Assembly: GCF_900185715.1 (NCBI RefSeq)
Contig: NZ_FYAS01000025.1
Coordinates: 434,001-498,000, forward strand
DNA: 64,000 nt
Direction of reading: 5' to 3'
DNA from: Allobosea sp. CS1GBMeth4
GTDB lineage: Bacteria > Pseudomonadota > Alphaproteobacteria > Rhizobiales > Beijerinckiaceae
In this document: in pieces, positions 25,206 to 32,029 of the stretch
Layout of the letters: every line of letters starts with the position of its first letter
Position numbering within the stretch: position 1 is the first letter of the stretch
Position numbers and translations under genes: made by a program
Notes under the pieces: model-generated
Database searches by the model: none
What the model was told of the DNA's origin: nothing
Seen by the model: only the letters and a program-made list of their open reading frames with translations

Positions 25206-25221
25206 TGGCGCTCCCTAGGGG
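25206..25221. repeat. Right attachment site (att core repeat) within tRNA-Glu
   Basis: Exact copy of the 16 bp at 12559-12574, formed by the acceptor-stem 3' strand, discriminator base and CCA of the tRNA-Glu gene. Integration therefore leaves a functional tRNA. Confidence 0.88.
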
Positions 25222-25281
25222 ACTCGAACCCCTGTTTTCGCCGTGAGAGGGCGACGTCCTAGACCGCTAGACGAAGGGAGC
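25206..25281 (-). tRNA. tRNA-Glu (anticodon CTC)
   Basis: 76 nt with encoded CCA. Acceptor GCTCCCT pairs with AGGGAGC; the anticodon arm TCGCC-CTCTCAC-GGCGA places CTC in the loop; the T arm contains GGTTCGAGTCCC. It is complete and is the integration target of the adjacent element. Confidence 0.96.
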
Positions 25282-25397
25282 AGCGCGGCAGGCGGTCCGT
25301 ATAGTCGGCGCCGGACCGCGCCGCAAGCCCCTGCGTGCGGCTGCGGACGAAAAACCTGCGGACGGGGGGCGCCCGCCCGCAGGGGATGGCCGGCGGC

Positions 25398-26531
25398 CTA
25401 CATCGCGGCGCGCGCGGCCGGCGCCTGCGGCGCCAGCGCCGGATAGTCGGTGTAGCCCCTGGCGTCGCCGCCATAGAAGGTCGCGACGTCCGGCGTGTTG
25501 AGCGGGGCGTTCAGCCGCAGGCGCTCGGGCAGGTCGGGATTGGCGATGAAGAGCCGGCCGAAGGCGACGAGGTCGGCCTCGCCGTTCTCCACCGCCGCGA
25601 TGGCGAGTTCGCGGGTGAAGCCGTTATTGGCGATGTAGGCGCCGCGGAAGGCCTTGCGCAGCGCCTGATAGTCGAAGGGCAGGTAGTCGCGCGCCTCGCG
25701 TGTCGCCCCCTCGACGACATGGATGAAGGCGATGCCGCGCTTGTCGAGCTCGGCGACGAGATGGCCGAACAGCGCCTGCGGATCGGAATCGCGGGCATCG
25801 TTGGCCGGGCTCACCGGCGAGATCCGGATGCCGACGCGCTCCTTCGGGAACACCCTGGTGACCGCGTCGACAACCTCCAGCGTCAGCCGCACGCGGTTCT
25901 CGATCGAGCCGCCATAGGCGTCCTCGCGCCGGTTGGAGCCGTCGCGCAGGAACTGGTCGAGCAGGTAGCCATGGGCGCCGTGCAGCTCGATGCCGTCGAA
26001 GCCGGCCGCCCTGGCGTTCTGCGCCGCGCGGGCATAGTCGGCGACGATGCCGGGGATCTCCTCGAGGCCGAGCGCGCGCGGCGGCGAGACCTCGGTGAAG
26101 CCGCTCTCGATATAGGTCTTGGTCCTGGCCTGGATCGCCGACGGGGCGACGGGTGCCTGGTTGCCCGGCTGCAGCGAGACATGGCTGACGCGCCCGACAT
26201 GCCAGAGCTGCGCGAAGATCAGCCCGCCCTCGGCGTGCACGGCGTCGGTCACCGCCTTCCAGCCGGCGACCTGGGCCGCGCTGTAGAGGCCGGGTGTCCA
26301 GATATAGCCCTGGCCCTGCCGCGAGATCTGCGTCGCCTCGCTGATGATCAGCCCGGCGCCGGCGCGCTGGCGGTAATACTCGACATTGAGCGCGTTCGGC
26401 GCATCATCATGCCTGCTCGCGCGGTTGCGGGTCAGAGGCGCCATGACGACGCGGTTCTTCAAGTCGAGATCGCCGAGGCGGAACGGCGTGAACAGCCTGG
26501 GCGTGGTGGCGGAGGCGTTGGCATGACTCAT
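25398..26531 (-). CDS. nemA: Old yellow enzyme family ene-reductase (NemA-like)
   Basis: A 377-aa FMN oxidoreductase that reduces activated C=C bonds and some nitro compounds with NAD(P)H. TIM-barrel features are LFTPFRLGDLDLKNRVVMAP at the N-terminus, IISEATQISRQGQGY, FAQLWHVGRVSH, the substrate-binding His and neighbours in DGIELHGAHGYLLDQFL, and DAYGGSIENR. AYIANNGFTRELA and LVAFGRLFIANPDLPERL bind the FMN phosphate. I start at MSHANA; the open frame extends upstream without support. It lies just outside the integrated element with no operon partner, which fits a detoxification enzyme. Confidence 0.94.
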   Translation of the reverse strand: MSHANASATTPRLFTPFRLGDLDLKNRVVMAPLTRNRASRHDDAPNALNVEYYRQRAGAGLIISEATQISRQGQGYIWTPGLYSAAQVAGWKAVTDAVHAEGGLIFAQLWHVGRVSHVSLQPGNQAPVAPSAIQARTKTYIESGFTEVSPPRALGLEEIPGIVADYARAAQNARAAGFDGIELHGAHGYLLDQFLRDGSNRREDAYGGSIENRVRLTLEVVDAVTRVFPKERVGIRISPVSPANDARDSDPQALFGHLVAELDKRGIAFIHVVEGATREARDYLPFDYQALRKAFRGAYIANNGFTRELAIAAVENGEADLVAFGRLFIANPDLPERLRLNAPLNTPDVATFYGGDARGYTDYPALAPQAPAARAAM

Positions 26532-26710
26532 CGTGGCGATCCTTGTCGCGGGGTGGCCGCGGGGCCGGGGAAGGCATCCATGGAACCGGCCGCCGTGATG
26601 CGGGCCGGAGCCGTCGCAGGCAAGATAAGCGAGATGGCAGGGATTGGCAGGGGCGGCCCCGTCCCGCTCGCGAGAAAGCGAGAATGCTCTCTCCGCGAGC
26701 TCCGTCGCGC

Positions 26711-27511
26711 ATGAGCCTTTCCAGAAATCCCGAGGAGCCCGGAAAAACGCTCGCGGCCGGCTGGCTGCGCCGGGGGCGCGGCTGGCTGCGGGCAGGGATG
26801 GCCGGGGCCGTCGGCCTCGTCTATCCGCCTTCATGCGTCGCCTGCCGGGCCGCCACGAGCGAGGCGCAGGGCCTCTGCGCCCGGTGCTGGGCCGGACTCG
26901 GCCTGATCGAGCGGCCCTATTGCGAGCGGCTCGGCACGCCCTTCGAGGTCGATCTCGGCCCGGGGCTGGTCTCGCCGGCCGCGATCGCCGATCCGCCGGT
27001 CTTCGCCCGGGCGCGCGCCGCCTGCCGCTTCGACGGCACGGCGCGCGAGCTGGTGCACCGGCTGAAATATGGCGACCGGACCGAGCTCGCCCTCATGCTC
27101 GGGCGGATGATGGCGCAGGCCGGCCGCGAGCTGACCGCCGAGGCCGATCTCGTCGTGCCGGTGCCCCTGCACCGCGCCCGCCTCTGGACGCGGCGCTTCA
27201 ACCAGGCGGCGGCGCTGGCTGCGATCATCGCCCGCCGGTCGGAACTGCCGCACGCGCCGCTGGCGCTCGCCCGCGTCAGGCGGACAAGGCAGCAGGTCGG
27301 GCTGACGCGGGCCCAGCGCGCCGAGAACCTCCAGGGCGCCTTCAGGGTCCTGCCCGCCATGCGCCCTGTCGTGGAAGGACGGCGCATCCTGCTCGTCGAC
27401 GACGTGCTGACCACCGGCTCGACCGCCAACGCCGCCTCGCGCGCTTTGCTGCGCGGCGGGGCGAGCGCGGTCGACGTGCTGACCTTCGCCCGGGTCGTGA
27501 CGGAAGCATGA
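26711..27511 (+). CDS. comF: ComF family phosphoribosyltransferase-like protein
   Basis: About 266 aa. Near the N-terminus is a four-Cys zinc-like motif (PSCVACRAATS and LCARCWAGL). A phosphoribosyltransferase fold follows, with LKYGDRTELALMLGRMM, VVPVPLHRARLWTRRFNQA, RVRRTRQQVGLTRAQRAENL and the PRPP-binding loop ILLVDDVLTTGSTANAA. ComF proteins act in DNA uptake in competent bacteria and have an unclear role elsewhere. An ATG nine codons earlier (26684) could also start it. grxC follows 45 bp downstream, the usual alphaproteobacterial neighbour. Confidence 0.93.
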   Translation: MSLSRNPEEPGKTLAAGWLRRGRGWLRAGMAGAVGLVYPPSCVACRAATSEAQGLCARCWAGLGLIERPYCERLGTPFEVDLGPGLVSPAAIADPPVFARARAACRFDGTARELVHRLKYGDRTELALMLGRMMAQAGRELTAEADLVVPVPLHRARLWTRRFNQAAALAAIIARRSELPHAPLALARVRRTRQQVGLTRAQRAENLQGAFRVLPAMRPVVEGRRILLVDDVLTTGSTANAASRALLRGGASAVDVLTFARVVTEA

Positions 27512-27556
27512 CGGCTTCCTATATTGCGGGCGAAGCTGGTCTTTCAGGATGGAAAG

Positions 27557-27817
27557 ATGCCGAAGGTCACGATCTACACCACGGGCTGGTGCCCCTATTG
27601 CCATGCCGCCAAGGCGCTGCTGACGAAGAAGGGCGTCGCCTTCGAGGAGATCGGCGTCGACGGCAAGCCGGAGCTGCGCCGGGAGATGACGGCCAAGGCC
27701 GGCGGACGCACCAGCGTGCCGCAGATCTTCATCGGCGAGCGCCATGTCGGCGGTTCGGACGATCTGCACGCGCTCGACGCACGCGGCGAGCTCGACCCGC
27801 TGCTGAAGGCGGCCTGA
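27557..27817 (+). CDS. grxC: Glutaredoxin 3
   Basis: An 86-aa dithiol glutaredoxin with the CPYC active site in YTTGWCPYCHAAKALL, the cis-Pro loop TSVPQIFIG and the glutathione-binding GGSDDLHAL. GGAAAG precedes the ATG. It reduces protein and ribonucleotide-reductase disulfides using glutathione. In related genomes a nitrilase and a DUF1178 gene follow; here the nitrilase is reduced to a fragment. Confidence 0.97.
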   Translation: MPKVTIYTTGWCPYCHAAKALLTKKGVAFEEIGVDGKPELRREMTAKAGGRTSVPQIFIGERHVGGSDDLHALDARGELDPLLKAA

Positions 27818-27830
27818 GCGGAGGACGCCG

Positions 27831-28026
27831 ATGGCCGCGCCGGATTTCACCGCCGCCTGCGGACGGCCGCGAAGGCTACGGCCATTCGATCATCGTCGCT
27901 CCCGGGCGGCGGCCTCGCCGAGCCGAGCCGTCGCGGCTCGACGCTGCCGAGTGAGGATGGGCGCGAGAACTTGTCGCCGGACGGCCGCGCCCCTATCTGC
28001 AGCCGTTACCGCCGCCCCTTGAAGTG
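27831..28026 (+). pseudogene. Carbon-nitrogen hydrolase (nitrilase) remnant
   Basis: From the ATG at 27831 the frame begins MAAPDFTAAC, like the N-terminus of the Nit-type hydrolases that usually sit between grxC and DUF1178. It then jumps, after a frame change near 27861, to GREGYGHSIIVAPG, which is the C-terminal strand region of that family. About 200 bp remain of a roughly 850-bp gene, so the middle appears deleted. The reading rests on the context and two short matches. Confidence 0.5.
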
Positions 28027-28028
28027 AC

Positions 28029-28520
28029 ATGATCCGTTACACCCTGATCTGCGACAACGCCCACGAGTTCGAGAGCTGGTTCGCGAGTTCCGGCAGCTTC
28101 GACGAGCAGGCGAAGCGCGGCTTCGTCACCTGCCCGGTCTGCGACAGCGCCAGGGTCGAGCGCGCCGTCATGGCGCCGGCCGTGGCCCGGACCGACCGCG
28201 GCGCGCGCCCGGCCGCGCCGGCAACGGACGCCGTGCCGCCGCCTTCCGCGCCCCTCCCCGCGTCGGCCGCCCGGCCCCTCGCGCTGATGGGCGAGAAGGA
28301 GATGGCGTTCCGCGCCATGCTGACCGCCCTGCACGAGCACGTCGCCGCCAACGCCGAGCCCGTCGGCAAGCGCTTCGCCGAGGAGGCGCTGAAGATCCAC
28401 CATGGCGAGAGCGAGAACCGCGCCATCTATGGCGAGGCGACGCCCGAGGACGCGCAGATGCTGCACGAGGAAGGCGTCGAGTTCCTGCCGCTGCCGCGCC
28501 TGCCGGAAGGGCGGAACTAG
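28029..28520 (+). CDS. DUF1178 family protein
   Basis: A 163-aa protein. The N-terminus MIRYTLICDNAHEFESWFAS with FVTCPVCDSARVERAVMAP forms a zinc-ribbon-like start (C-x2-C). A Pro/Ala-rich linker follows (about 58-85), then the conserved helical C-terminus VGKRFAEEALKIHHGESENR and IYGEATPEDAQMLHEEGV. The family is widespread in alphaproteobacteria beside grxC; its biochemical role is unknown. Confidence 0.94.
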   Translation: MIRYTLICDNAHEFESWFASSGSFDEQAKRGFVTCPVCDSARVERAVMAPAVARTDRGARPAAPATDAVPPPSAPLPASAARPLALMGEKEMAFRAMLTALHEHVAANAEPVGKRFAEEALKIHHGESENRAIYGEATPEDAQMLHEEGVEFLPLPRLPEGRN

Positions 28521-28568
28521 AGCATGCCGCGAAAAAGTGGCAACGGTTTTTCGCTCCGATCATGCTCT
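28519..28568. repeat. Imperfect palindromic intergenic repeat
   Basis: AGAGCATG ... CATGCTCT with inner arms CGCGAAAAAGTGG and TTTTTCGC. This type of element with a GAAAAA core is common between genes of Hyphomicrobiales. It immediately follows the DUF1178 stop and may act as a bidirectional terminator. Confidence 0.6.
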
Positions 28569-28593
28569 AAACTATTGGAATCGATCATGCTAT

Positions 28594-28623
28594 CTGCCTT
28601 TGGACGATTCCGTCCAAAGGCAG
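28594..28623. repeat. Perfect 13-bp stem hairpin
   Basis: CTGCCTTTGGACG, loop ATTC, CGTCCAAAGGCAG. No T-run follows. It is one of the strongest simple hairpins in the window and probably shapes the 3' end of the upstream transcript. Confidence 0.6.
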
Positions 28624-28653
28624 CGTGATCTAGCTCCGGCACCCGCCCTCACC

Positions 28654-28750
28654 GTCACGGTCGGGCTTGTCCCGACCATCCGCGTCTTCTCCCCACAGAT
28701 CGAAGGCCGTGTTCAAGACGTGGACGGTCGCCACAAGGGCGAGCATCACG
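28654..28750 (+). repeat. GGTCGGGCTTGTCCCGACC repeat family, degenerate copy
   Basis: Left arm with GGTCGGGCTTGTCCCGACC then CGCGTCTT; right arm AAGACGTGG then GGTCGCCACAAGGGCG. Same architecture as copies near 35304, 56928, 58489 and 61214, with several substitutions. Confidence 0.7.
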
Positions 28751-28806
28751 GACGTTGAACTCAAGAGACCCGACGACTGACAGTCGCCTCTTGCTTTCCC
28801 CACGTC

Positions 28807-28822
28807 GCGGGCATATACCCGC
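28807..28822. promoter_or_regulatory. MarR operator, upstream site
   Basis: GCGGGCATATACCCGC, near-perfect palindrome 5 bp before the marR start codon, sharing GGG-x-ATATACCC with the perfect palindrome at 29244. It probably binds the adjacent MarR protein and autoregulates it. Confidence 0.7.
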
Positions 28823-28827
28823 AACCC

Positions 28828-29226
28828 ATGTCGCTTCCCTGCATCTGCACGACGCTGCGCTCGGCCTCGCGCCGGATGATCGCCTTCTATGACGAGGCGA
28901 TCGCTCCGGTCGGGGTCAATATCGCGCAGTTCAGCCTGATGCGCTCGATCGCCCGCGTCGAGCCGGTGACGCTGACGGCGCTCGGCCGCCGGGTCGAGCT
29001 CGACCGCTCGACCATCGGCCGCAATGTCCGCGTGCTCGAGAAGATGGGACTGGTCGCGCTCGGCCGCGGCGAGGACCAGCGCGAGGCAACGGTCACCCTG
29101 ACCGACGCCGGACGCAAGGTTCTGGACGACGGCGCCCCCCTCTGGGACGGCGCCCAGAAGGCCCTCGACGACCGCCTCGGCGTCGAGTTCATGCGCCGGC
29201 TGCACGCGGCGCTCGATGCGCTCTGA
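28828..29226 (+). CDS. MarR-family transcriptional regulator
   Basis: A 132-aa winged-helix protein: helix-turn-helix LTALGRRVELDRSTIGRNVR, the wing with GEDQREATVTLTDAG, and dimerisation helices at both ends. Cys5 and Cys7 near the N-terminus (LPCICTTLRSASR) could sense oxidants, as in some MarR proteins. Matching palindromes lie before this gene and before the MFS gene downstream, so it probably represses both and responds to the MFS substrate. Confidence 0.93.
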   Translation: MSLPCICTTLRSASRRMIAFYDEAIAPVGVNIAQFSLMRSIARVEPVTLTALGRRVELDRSTIGRNVRVLEKMGLVALGRGEDQREATVTLTDAGRKVLDDGAPLWDGAQKALDDRLGVEFMRRLHAALDAL

Positions 29227-29243
29227 CTTTTTTCAACCACATA

Positions 29244-29257
29244 CGGGTATATACCCG
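29244..29257. promoter_or_regulatory. MarR operator, MFS promoter site
   Basis: CGGGTATATACCCG is a perfect 14-bp palindrome 15 bp upstream of the MFS start codon and matches the site before marR. Confidence 0.75.
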
Positions 29258-29272
29258 AAAAGGGAAACGATC

Positions 29273-30586
29273 ATGCCGACCGATCTCGCAGAACAAGCGC
29301 ACCCCGTCGGCCTCGCCGCCGCCCTCGCCCGCCGCGGCATCCATTACGGCTGGGCCGTCGCGGCGGTGACCTTCCTCACCATGCTGGTCACCGCCGGCGC
29401 CGTCGGCGCACCGGGCGTGCTGATCCTGCCGTTGCAGAGGGAATTCGGCTGGGCGACCTCGGAGATCTCCTCGGCCCTGGCGGTCCGGCTGCTGCTGTTC
29501 GGGCTGATGGCGCCTTTCGCCGCCGCCTTCATGAACCGCTTCGGCGTCCGCCCCGTCGCGCTGGTGGCGCTCAGCCTGATCGCGGCGAGCATCCTCGGCT
29601 CCTTCGTCATGACGCAGCTCTGGCAGCTGGTGCTGCTCTGGGGCTTCGTGCTCGGTTTCGGCACCGGGCTCACCGCCATGGTGCTCGGCGCCACCGTCGC
29701 GACCCGCTGGTTCGCGCAGCGCCGCGGCCTGGTCGTCGGCCTCCTCACCGCCAGCACCGCGACCGGCCAGCTCGTCTTCCTGCCCCTGCTCGCGGCGCTG
29801 ACCGAGCAGGTCGGCTGGCGCGTGGCCATGACCTTCGTGCTCGGCATGATCGCGCTCGCTGCGCTCGCCGTGCTCGCCCTGATGCGCGACCGGCCGGCCG
29901 ATCTCGGCCTCAGCCCCTATGGCGGCACGCAGATCGTGCCGGCACCGGCGCAGGCCACGAGCCTCGCGGCCATGCTCGCCTCGCCGCTCGTCGCACTGCG
30001 CGACGCGGCGAAGACCGGCACCTTCTGGATCCTGTTCGGCACCTTCTTCGTCTGCGGCGCCAGCACAAACGGGCTGGTGCAGACCCATTTCGTCGCGCTG
30101 TGCGGCGATTACGGCATGGCGGCAGTGACGGCCGCGAGCGTGCTCGCGGTGATCGGCATCTTCGACTTCCTCGGCACGGTCGGCTCGGGCTGGCTCTCCG
30201 ACCGTTATGACAGCCGCTGGCTGCTGTTCTGGTACTATGGCTTGCGCGGGCTCTCGCTGCTTTTCCTGCCCTTCACCGACTTCTCCTTCTACGGCCTCTC
30301 GATCTTCGCGATCTTCTACGGGCTCGACTGGGTCGCGACCGTGCCGCCGACGATCAAGATCGCCGCCGACCGCTTCGGCGAGAAGGCCACGCTCGTCTTC
30401 GGCTGGGTCTTCACCGGCCACCAGCTCGGCGCAGCCTTCGCCGCCTATGGCGCCGGCTTCAGCCGCACGGTCTATGACAGCTACCTGCCGGCCTTCTTCA
30501 TCGCCGGCGCGCTCTGCCTCTTCGCCGCCGGCTTCTGCATCATGATGCGCGGCGGCGAAGCGCGGCCGGCGCCGGCCGCGGCCTGA
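29273..30586 (+). CDS. MFS transporter
   Basis: A 437-aa major facilitator superfamily protein with about 12 hydrophobic segments, beginning HYGWAVAAVTFLTMLVTAGA; the loop 2-3 signature region reads FMNRFGVRPVAL and the middle loop SDRYDSRWLL. AGGGAAAC precedes the ATG at 29273. The type resembles monocarboxylate or oxalate-formate-like carriers, but the substrate is unknown. Control by the adjacent MarR protein suggests export or uptake of an aromatic or toxic compound (inference). Confidence 0.9.
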   Translation: MPTDLAEQAHPVGLAAALARRGIHYGWAVAAVTFLTMLVTAGAVGAPGVLILPLQREFGWATSEISSALAVRLLLFGLMAPFAAAFMNRFGVRPVALVALSLIAASILGSFVMTQLWQLVLLWGFVLGFGTGLTAMVLGATVATRWFAQRRGLVVGLLTASTATGQLVFLPLLAALTEQVGWRVAMTFVLGMIALAALAVLALMRDRPADLGLSPYGGTQIVPAPAQATSLAAMLASPLVALRDAAKTGTFWILFGTFFVCGASTNGLVQTHFVALCGDYGMAAVTAASVLAVIGIFDFLGTVGSGWLSDRYDSRWLLFWYYGLRGLSLLFLPFTDFSFYGLSIFAIFYGLDWVATVPPTIKIAADRFGEKATLVFGWVFTGHQLGAAFAAYGAGFSRTVYDSYLPAFFIAGALCLFAAGFCIMMRGGEARPAPAAA

Positions 30587-30596
30587 CGCGCCGAAT

Positions 30597-31829
30597 TCAC
30601 GCCGCCCGGCCGGAGCGCTCGGCGAGGAGGCGCCGCACTGCCCGCTCCAGCCGGCGCACGCCCTCGACCAGCGCCTCCGGCGGCGAGCGGGTGAAATTGA
30701 CCCGCATCGCGCTCTTCAGGGCGCCGGTCGGATCGAACACGCTCGACGGCACGAAGGCGACCTTCTCGGCCAGCGCATGGGCATAGAGCGCATCGGTGTC
30801 GATCGATCCGTCCTTCGCCCGCATCCAGACGAACATCCCGCCCGGCGGCACTTCCCACTCGAACCAGCCGGAGAGGTGCTCGTCCGCGGCGGCGCACAGC
30901 GCGTCGCGCCGCTCGCGATAGGTCGTGACCAGGCCGGGGATGTGCTGCGCCTCGAAATCGCTCTCGATCATCTCCAGCGCCACCGCCTGCGTCAGCAGGC
31001 TGGAAGCGATGTCGGTCGACTGCTTGGCCAGCGCCAGCGCCGCGATCAGCGAGGCCTCGGCGACGATCCAGCCGACGCGCAGCCCCGGCGCCAGGCTTTT
31101 CGACAGCGTGCCGAGATAGATCACCGGCCCGGCATAGGCGCCGTTCGGATGGCGCTGCGCATGATGGGCGAGGATGCTCGGCCCCGCCGGCCCGTCGAAT
31201 TGCAGCGGGAGGTAAGGATCGTCCTCGAGCAGCCAGGTCCCTGCCGCCTCGACCTTGTCGAGCAGGGCGGCACGCTCATCCTGCGGCACCAGCACCCCGG
31301 TCGGGTTGGAGTAGTTCGGCACGGCGTAGACGAACTTGGCCTGGCGCAGCGCCGCGTCCTGCCCCGGCGCCGCGAGGCTCCAGTCGAGCTTCTCATAGCG
31401 CGGCATGCGTGGGCGCCAGGCGTCGAGCGCTCCGAGATAGGTCGGGAACTGCGAGAGGATCAGTTCGCCCGGATCGACCAGCGCCTTGCCGACGAGGTCG
31501 AGCCCCTGCATCGCGCCGGTCGTCAAAAGCACGTTCTCCGGCCCGAAGCGGCATCCGGTCGCGACGCTGAAGCGCTCCGCGATCGCGGCTCGCAGCGCCG
31601 GCAAGCCTTCGATCGGGCCGTATTCGAGGATCTGCGTGCCCCAGCGCGTCAGCGCCTTCTCTTGCGCCGCGGCGATCGCCGCGACCGGATAGAGCTCGGC
31701 CGCCGGCAGGCCGCCGGCGAGGCTGACGATGTCGGGCCGGCCGCCGATCGCCATGAACTGCTGGGTGATGCTGTTGCCGGTCGAGAGCCAGCGGGCAAGG
31801 GCCGGCCGCGGCGGGGAAGACTGCGTCAT
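30597..31829 (-). CDS. PLP-dependent aminotransferase (LysN/2-aminoadipate type, class I/II)
   Basis: A 410-aa fold-type I aminotransferase. Seen are DIVSLAGGLPAAELYP near the N-terminus, the PLP-contacting LLTTGAMQGLDLVGKAL, VYAVPNYSNPTGVLVP with the conserved Asn, LLEDDPYLPL with the pyridine-binding Asp, and the Schiff-base Lys in YLGTLSKSLAPGLRVGW. VGWIVA and MRVNFTR complete it. It lacks the GntR domain of MocR proteins. The family transaminates 2-aminoadipate, aromatic or branched amino acids; substrate unknown. It stands alone, convergent with the MFS gene 10 bp away. Confidence 0.92.
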   Translation of the reverse strand: MTQSSPPRPALARWLSTGNSITQQFMAIGGRPDIVSLAGGLPAAELYPVAAIAAAQEKALTRWGTQILEYGPIEGLPALRAAIAERFSVATGCRFGPENVLLTTGAMQGLDLVGKALVDPGELILSQFPTYLGALDAWRPRMPRYEKLDWSLAAPGQDAALRQAKFVYAVPNYSNPTGVLVPQDERAALLDKVEAAGTWLLEDDPYLPLQFDGPAGPSILAHHAQRHPNGAYAGPVIYLGTLSKSLAPGLRVGWIVAEASLIAALALAKQSTDIASSLLTQAVALEMIESDFEAQHIPGLVTTYRERRDALCAAADEHLSGWFEWEVPPGGMFVWMRAKDGSIDTDALYAHALAEKVAFVPSSVFDPTGALKSAMRVNFTRSPPEALVEGVRRLERAVRRLLAERSGRAA

Positions 31830-32029
31830 CGTAACTCTGCTGAGGACAAGATCCGGTGAAGCTATACGGGCCGGCCCAGGCGTGAAACCCGGCCGGCGCG
31901 GGCCGCGCCCATTATCCGAACGTCTGACGCGACCTTTTCCACCCTCTGGCGTTATCTTCGCTGCAGTGCAACAATCAAAATTGCACGAGCTCACGCGAAC
32001 CATAAGAGACGGCACGGCAGGGAGCGAGC

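Larger units (their letters stand above)
12559..25221. mobile_element. Integrated element in tRNA-Glu, satellite-like genomic island
   Basis: The ends are an exact 16-bp direct repeat (TGGCGCTCCCTAGGGG at 12559-12574 and 25206-25221); the right copy is the 3' end, including CCA, of a complete tRNA-Glu gene. A tyrosine integrase gene (23703-25124) reads away from the tRNA just inside that end. Composition is visibly less GC-rich than the flanks. Cargo includes a reverse transcriptase plus nuclease pair, a serine recombinase, small regulators, a large phage-ejection-like protein and a polymerase-like protein. No capsid, portal, terminase, conjugation or RNA polymerase gene is seen, so it is neither a full prophage nor an ICE. 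Confidence 0.88.

Noticed and set aside
12559-25221. Element as an integrative conjugative element or complete prophage
   Set aside because: No relaxase, type IV secretion, terminase, portal or capsid gene is found in the 12.7 kb.
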